Shown: piece by piece, positions 59,600-64,000 of the stretch
How positions within the stretch are numbered: the first letter of the stretch is position 1
How the letters are laid out: each line of letters starts with the position of its first letter
Assembly: GCF_003576645.1 (NCBI RefSeq)
Contig: NC_044920.1
Coordinates: 24,290,506 to 24,354,505, forward strand
Reading direction: 5' to 3'
Source: Ipomoea triloba
Lineage: Eukaryota; Streptophyta; Magnoliopsida; Solanales; Convolvulaceae
Length of the DNA stretch: 64,000 nt
Made by a program: the position numbers and the translations under genes
The notes under the pieces: model-generated
Told to the model about the DNA's origin: nothing
What the model saw: the letters and a program-made list of their open reading frames with translations, nothing else
Databases searched by the model: none

Positions 59600-60793
59600 A
59601 TGGCGGACGTTTCGAGTCTCCATCGCCGTTGCCGTCAACAATCCACGGCTGACGCCGTTTCCTTCGTCGTCGACGACGAGGAGCCCAACATCTACATCTT
59701 CGATTATGACTACATTTCGCCTCCCAATCCCGCATTTTATAATCCTCCATTTGTGGATTTCAGTTTCGACCCGAATCCGTTATCCGACTCCGAGTCCGAG
59801 AAGTCCGATTCGGACGGGTCGGCCTCCTTCCAGTTCCCGAATCCCTTCTTCTACAGCAATGAGGAAGAAGTGAGTTTCGTAACGGACTTGTTCCAGCCCC
59901 GAGATGGACCCGTATCGGATGACGTGGATAGGGTTTTTGGAGGTGTCTTCAATGGCGCGAGCGCAAATGTCCCTGTCGAGTTAGGGTTGGGTGAATTCGA
60001 TGCGGTCGTTCTTTCTTCTGAATCGCACGGCCTCCGAGTTGTGGGGATGGAATCGGAATCGGACTCTGAAGATGCGGACGTTCAATCCGCCATTAGTGAT
60101 CCAAACGGAAGCTTGCGGGAGTGTGTCCGGTTTAACGATCAAGACGAAGAATTTGAGTGGGAAGAAGTGAATGAACGGGACGAGGAGAGGGAAAATTTGA
60201 GTTCATTGATCGATCGAATCGAAGAGATTTCAGTTTCCTCCGGGATAACCTCTTCCGAAGGAGAGAATCCAATTTCAGAGAATGGAGAAGAAGAGGAGGA
60301 ACTGCGGAATCTGGAGTGGGAAGTTCTATTGGCAGTGAATAATCTGGAAAGACACCTGGAATTGGAGACCGATGTTATTGATGGTGAAGTTTCATACCTA
60401 AACATTCACGATGATTACATTTATGCAGCAGATCATGACCCCCTGTTTGGACAATTCTCAGATGGAGCCTTGAAGGGCTGCCCTCCTGCTGCCAAACACA
60501 TAGTCGATAATCTCCCCTCTGTGATCCTGATAGGCGAGGCCGACGAAAGCAAGGTTTCGTGTGCAGTTTGTAAAGATGATATCTTGGTTGGAGAGACGGT
60601 CAATAGGCTGCCATGCTCCCACCATTACCATCGCGATTGCATTGTGCCGTGGCTAAGCATTCGCAATACGTGTCCTGTTTGCCGCCATGAGTTGCCCACA
60701 GATGATGCTGAATATGAGAAGAAGAAACACCAAAGACACACAAATCCCCTCAATGACTTTGAGGTTAGATACAATTTTGAAATTTTACCTTGA
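59600..60793 (+). CDS. RING-H2 E3 ubiquitin ligase
   Basis: One exon codes 397 residues. The first 300 are acidic and Ser-rich (for example SDSESEKSDSDGS) without a recognised fold. The RING-H2 finger spans residues 321-361, with all eight ligands: CAVC, then LPCSHHYHRDC and finally CPVC. The spacing is C-x2-C-x14-C-x-H-x2-H-x2-C-x10-C-x2-C. It should act as an E3 ligase with an E2 enzyme; substrates are unknown. No membrane segment is seen. It resembles At3g02340, which in Arabidopsis also lies next to the PPR homologue. The start was chosen as the first ATG after a pyrimidine-rich leader. Confidence 0.9.
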   Translation: MADVSSLHRRCRQQSTADAVSFVVDDEEPNIYIFDYDYISPPNPAFYNPPFVDFSFDPNPLSDSESEKSDSDGSASFQFPNPFFYSNEEEVSFVTDLFQPRDGPVSDDVDRVFGGVFNGASANVPVELGLGEFDAVVLSSESHGLRVVGMESESDSEDADVQSAISDPNGSLRECVRFNDQDEEFEWEEVNERDEERENLSSLIDRIEEISVSSGITSSEGENPISENGEEEEELRNLEWEVLLAVNNLERHLELETDVIDGEVSYLNIHDDYIYAADHDPLFGQFSDGALKGCPPAAKHIVDNLPSVILIGEADESKVSCAVCKDDILVGETVNRLPCSHHYHRDCIVPWLSIRNTCPVCRHELPTDDAEYEKKKHQRHTNPLNDFEVRYNFEILP

Positions 60794-61532
60794 GAGATAT
60801 GTTTTCTTTGTGTAGAAGAGAAGAGAATATCTTATATCTGAACTGTGAATACCTTGTTTTGCTAAAGATGTTGATTATTTTGCCCTTTTTTACTTTATGT
60901 GACGTGTAATGCTAGTATACAGATTCATGTGGATAAGTTAAGATGAGAGATTAAACAGTTTTGTGAGCCTGATTCCTAAAAAGTTGTGGCATGTTAGGAT
61001 CATTGAAATGTTAATGGTACTGTATGAATTGCAGAAATTGATGTCTGCTTTTTTGCTTTCATTCCTCTATGGCTCCATGTTTTACAATTTTACCTGAAAA
61101 CTGCCATGGATTCCACTTATACTTGTGCAATCATGCAGCTTTAACTTTTACATTACATGTGTAAGTTCTGGAGAATTACTTTGAAAGTTAGCAGAAAAAG
61201 ACTTGGTCATGTCCTGAAAACTTTCCTTGTCACTCATCTAGTCTATATTTCTCTTTAATGTTCTCTAAGATGTGTGAGTATAATAATGTATATTCATGTG
61301 CCTAGCAGAGCAATAGTGCATACATACTTTGTATCATCCCCATTTCCTTTTTATTTCCCCTTGTTAACTTAGAAACATGGCGTGACGTGTTATGATTGGT
61401 TGATTCTCAAATTATGAGACTCTCTTGATTGGATTACTAGTTAGGACTTTTAGGAAATTGAATCTTGTGAAGTTATGATTGATTGATTCTCAAATTATGA
61501 GAACCCTCTTGATGGACGACTAGTTAGGACTT

Positions 61533-61666
61533 ATTATTATTATTATTTGAACACAAACGACCCATTAATTAATAGGCTTCCAAGGAAATAACATCAGAAA
61601 GAAACGCAGGAGGGTTAGAAATCCACTCCTACGATCGGCACCATTGCTTTGGGGGGCACTACTCTC
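61533..61666 (-). mobile_element. Short retroposon with TAA tail
   Basis: 134 bp inserted between two copies of ACTAGTTAGGACTT (61519-61532 and 61667-61680). The plus strand begins with TTA repeats, meaning a TAA-type tail on the minus strand. It is a SINE or a 5'-truncated LINE; no coding part remains. A local repeat at about 61436-61460 retains the same target without the insert. Confidence 0.75.
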
Positions 61667-62417
61667 ACTAGTTAGGACTTTTAGGAATCGAATCTTGCAC
61701 CTATGACGACTGGTGAAGCATAGTTCTCAATCTTTTAAAATTGATTGACTAGTTGAGCTGTCTCTAAAATTAGTTCTCAATCTTTTAAAATTGATTGACT
61801 AGTTGAGCTGTGTCTCTAAAATTAGTGGGCCAGAGTTATGTGTGAGTGTGGGTAATTCTTTTCTTTGTTAGTTTTGGCACTCTTGTGATTGCTTGTCTTT
61901 TTGGAAAGTGGATTCTTTACCTCAAGAATTGTTTTATTTTTTTAAGATTATTTTATACCAGTAGAGATAAGTTGAATATGAGATCATTCAATCTGGGCCT
62001 GTTAGCCACAGATCCCATGTAAGTATGTAACCATGGGCCTATTGGGTCAAGAGGTTGGCTTGGTGCAATACTGCAATGGGCTAGGGGATTATGAATTCCC
62101 TAGTCCAAGTTGCTGAACAATTTATCTGTGATCTATGAACCCCATGATTATATCTTTTGAATCATCACGATTGCTGAACTAATACAACCTTTAAAAAAAA
62201 AAAAAGAAAAAAAAAAAAAAAAAAAAGAGAAGAGCATAAGCCAAAAAGATGCCATTTTCAGACAATGGTGATAAGGGTGTGAGCCTACTAGCCTAGATTT
62301 TAGTGCCTATAGAACTAGACCAAATCCTCTATCATACCTTATTATACTATTTGCTCTTGCAAGTTGCAACATTTTACGCTTTTTTTAGACCACAAATTTT
62401 CTAAGGATACAATAAAA

Positions 62418-62998
62418 GTGTGTTTGGTTCGTACATGAGAATCGGAATTGATATGGATATCAATACTTTGTAAGAGTAATGAGTTTTTGTAAAAGTATTT
62501 TGCATGTTTGGTAGTAGAGTGTGATATGGTTTAAATACTCCATGTATTTGAGTATATAACAATGTATGTAGAATGTAGGATCAAAGCCATAATTTAGCTC
62601 AAAGTTCCTCTCTTTATTCATTGCTCTAGAATAAAAGTAGAGAGAAGGGAGAGAGCTAGCTAGTGTGAATCATAGAGAGAGGAAGAGGGCAGGACCAAAA
62701 GCCCCCAACACCTAGGACTAGAGTCCCTTTTATAGCCAATATCGCATAGTACATCTAAATACATATAATGTACTTAGGACCGTACACCCGGGGTATATTC
62801 CCTATCAGAGTGAAATAATGATTATTAATAGTTGAGGAAGAAAGAAGGGAAATGAAACTCTTATTTAATAAGGGTATGAGTTTTTCAATTAATGGAGTAT
62901 TTCAAACACATAGTAGTATTCTAAAAACCTGTGAACCAAACAATAACAATCACTTTGATACCCATATCTTATACCAAAACCTGTCAACCAAACACACC
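62418..62998. mobile_element. TIR element interrupted by a solo LTR
   Basis: The outer ends GTGTGTTTGGTT (62419-62430) and AACCAAACACAC (about 62986-62997) form a 12 bp inverted repeat. The middle carries the solo LTR. Target duplication is unclear, so the family is not assigned. Confidence 0.5.
62522..62807 (-). mobile_element. Solo LTR of a retrotransposon
   Basis: The 286 bp start TGATATGG and end CCCTATCA, with the 5 bp duplication GAGTG on both sides (62517-62521 and 62808-62812). On the minus strand a TATA-like CTATAAAAGGG (about 62730) and an AATAAA lie in the order expected of an LTR. No internal retrotransposon sequence adjoins it. Confidence 0.82.
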
Positions 62999-63857
62999 CT
63001 ATAACTTCACTGAACTAATCTTATTTGTGTTGAGTATGACCTCTAAGGATGTCACACACACTAAGATTAATATTGTTCGTCTAAGTAAGATTTCAAAGAG
63101 TATCACACCCACTAAGACTAACCTTATTCATGTCGAGTAAAACTTCAAAGGGGGTCAAAAGCACTTTACTACACCCCCAAGTCTCAGAACTTGAAATTTT
63201 TGGTTAAACTGAAAAAGACTCACGCCATCTCATCTACCACAAAAACCATGATACGGAGTATTATTTATCTACATACACTGTTTGCTTCAATCATTCAGAA
63301 ATTGAATGAATGACTATACAGTGAGTAGATGATGCAATCTGATAAACACAACGAAAGTGAAGCTCATACACACCATTATATAACTACTAAATTACGGGTT
63401 TGAATCATCACAACGGAAAAAGTAACAGTCCATCCTTTCTTACCCATTCACCAAACCTCAGACAGACAAAAGTAATACACAGCAAAAGAAGAAAGGGATA
63501 GGAAGGGAAACAGCAGCCTTAATTTAAACTATATTCTATGAAGAAACCTTGTTATATTAGGATTTTTCTTTTAAAATTGTGGATTGAGACAAAACAAGAA
63601 ATTTGGGAAGATACAATACCATCATTATTGTAATATCTTGGATGATTTTATGCTCATCCTGTCAACCAAGAATTGGCCAAATAATCATAATTGATGAGAT
63701 GAGGAGGGCACAAAGAAACAAGTCATGCAAGTAAACAAGGTTAAATGTCTGCAGACCATGGTACATATCACCTCTAGTTTAATGCTGCTGGCAGTATAGC
63801 TTCCAGTAGAGTATGAACCACAAAGCTTCAAAATGATTAAGATAGCTATGTCAACAA

Positions 63858-63925
63858 GCTGCAATAGCTCACTTGGTTAGAGCGTATGACTGTTGTCCGC
63901 ACAAACAGCTTAGTTAGTACTCAAG
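63858..63925 (+). repeat. tRNA-like fragment (possible SINE head)
   Basis: GCAATAGCTCACTTGGTTAG then AGCGTATGACTGTTGTCCGC resembles the 5' half of a tRNA, with D-arm and A box. No acceptor stem or T-arm folds downstream, so it is not a working tRNA. It is close to the window edge. Confidence 0.35.
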
Positions 63926-64000
63926 TAGTAGATTTTAGGCATGGACGTACGAATGATCGAGACTTGACAGTTACAGTGTGGAAGTCACACTTAATGTGGT

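Larger units (their letters stand above)
60794..64000. other. Terminal spacer with retroposon and solo LTR
   Basis: 60794-61000 is the RING 3' region. The rest has diverged local repeats (61380-61850), a small retroposon, a poly-A run at about 62191-62226, a TIR-like element broken by a solo LTR, and a diverged repeat of about 53 bp at 63000-63150 with TCACACCCACTAAGA. No gene is supported. Confidence 0.65.

Noticed and set aside
59415..59750. Minus-strand frame opposite the RING gene start
   Set aside because: It is an antisense shadow, rich in Arg from the reverse of Ser/Asp codons, with no motif.
61725..61825. 50 bp tandem repeat as another 42 bp artefact
   Set aside because: The period is about 50 and the copies differ by a small indel, as expected of natural repeats.
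63858..63925. Functional tRNA gene
   Set aside because: Only the D-arm region looks like tRNA; no matching acceptor stem or T-arm is found downstream.

Overview
The window is nuclear DNA of a dicot plant. The genes are split by short AT-rich GT-AG introns, the protein families (BIM-type bHLH, Furry/MOR2-PAG1, E-class PPR, AVT6 transporter, GDSL esterase) are those of land plants, and the spacers are full of plant MITEs plus a Ty1/copia retrotransposon. I cannot name the species.

Layout. 185-3107 (-) is a BIM-type bHLH factor. 3108-5986 is repeat-rich spacer holding a TIR element caught between two TA microsatellites. 5987-11577 is a copia retrotransposon on the minus strand. 12126-15953 (+) is an O-fucosyltransferase-family glycosyltransferase. 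18846-20502 (+) is a GDSL esterase/lipase. 20976-22292 (-) is an F-box protein. 22293-27236 is a repeat-rich spacer with a suspicious 754 bp duplication and a fold-back element. 27237-33888 (+) is a kanadaptin-like FHA protein. 35482-48274 (+) is a Furry-type giant protein of 17 exons and 2154 residues, with two nested hAT elements in intron 8. 49637-52210 (-) is an AVT6-like amino acid transporter. 55492-58152 (-) is an intronless PPR protein and 59600-60793 (+) an intronless RING-H2 protein, head to head. 60794-64000 is spacer with a small retroposon and a solo LTR.

The genes are unrelated housekeeping or regulatory genes and do not form a pathway. Their order is informative. From memory of Arabidopsis loci, two collinear series interleave here: BIM3, kanadaptin and AVT6 (At5g388xx), and O-FucT, GLIP7, F-box and Furry (At5g157xx, reversed). 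The PPR-RING pair resembles At3g02330-At3g02340. This looks like one ancestral block later split by duplication and gene loss in Arabidopsis.

I see no undescribed molecular system. The most unusual signals are a series of perfect tandem duplications of exactly 42 bp at two unrelated loci, best explained as untrimmed k-mer overlaps from assembly; two GC-AG introns in the BIM gene; and a set of mobile elements whose target-site duplications can be read directly. Splice sites, TIRs and duplications were read by eye. Family assignments rest on recognised motifs, and no database search was possible.
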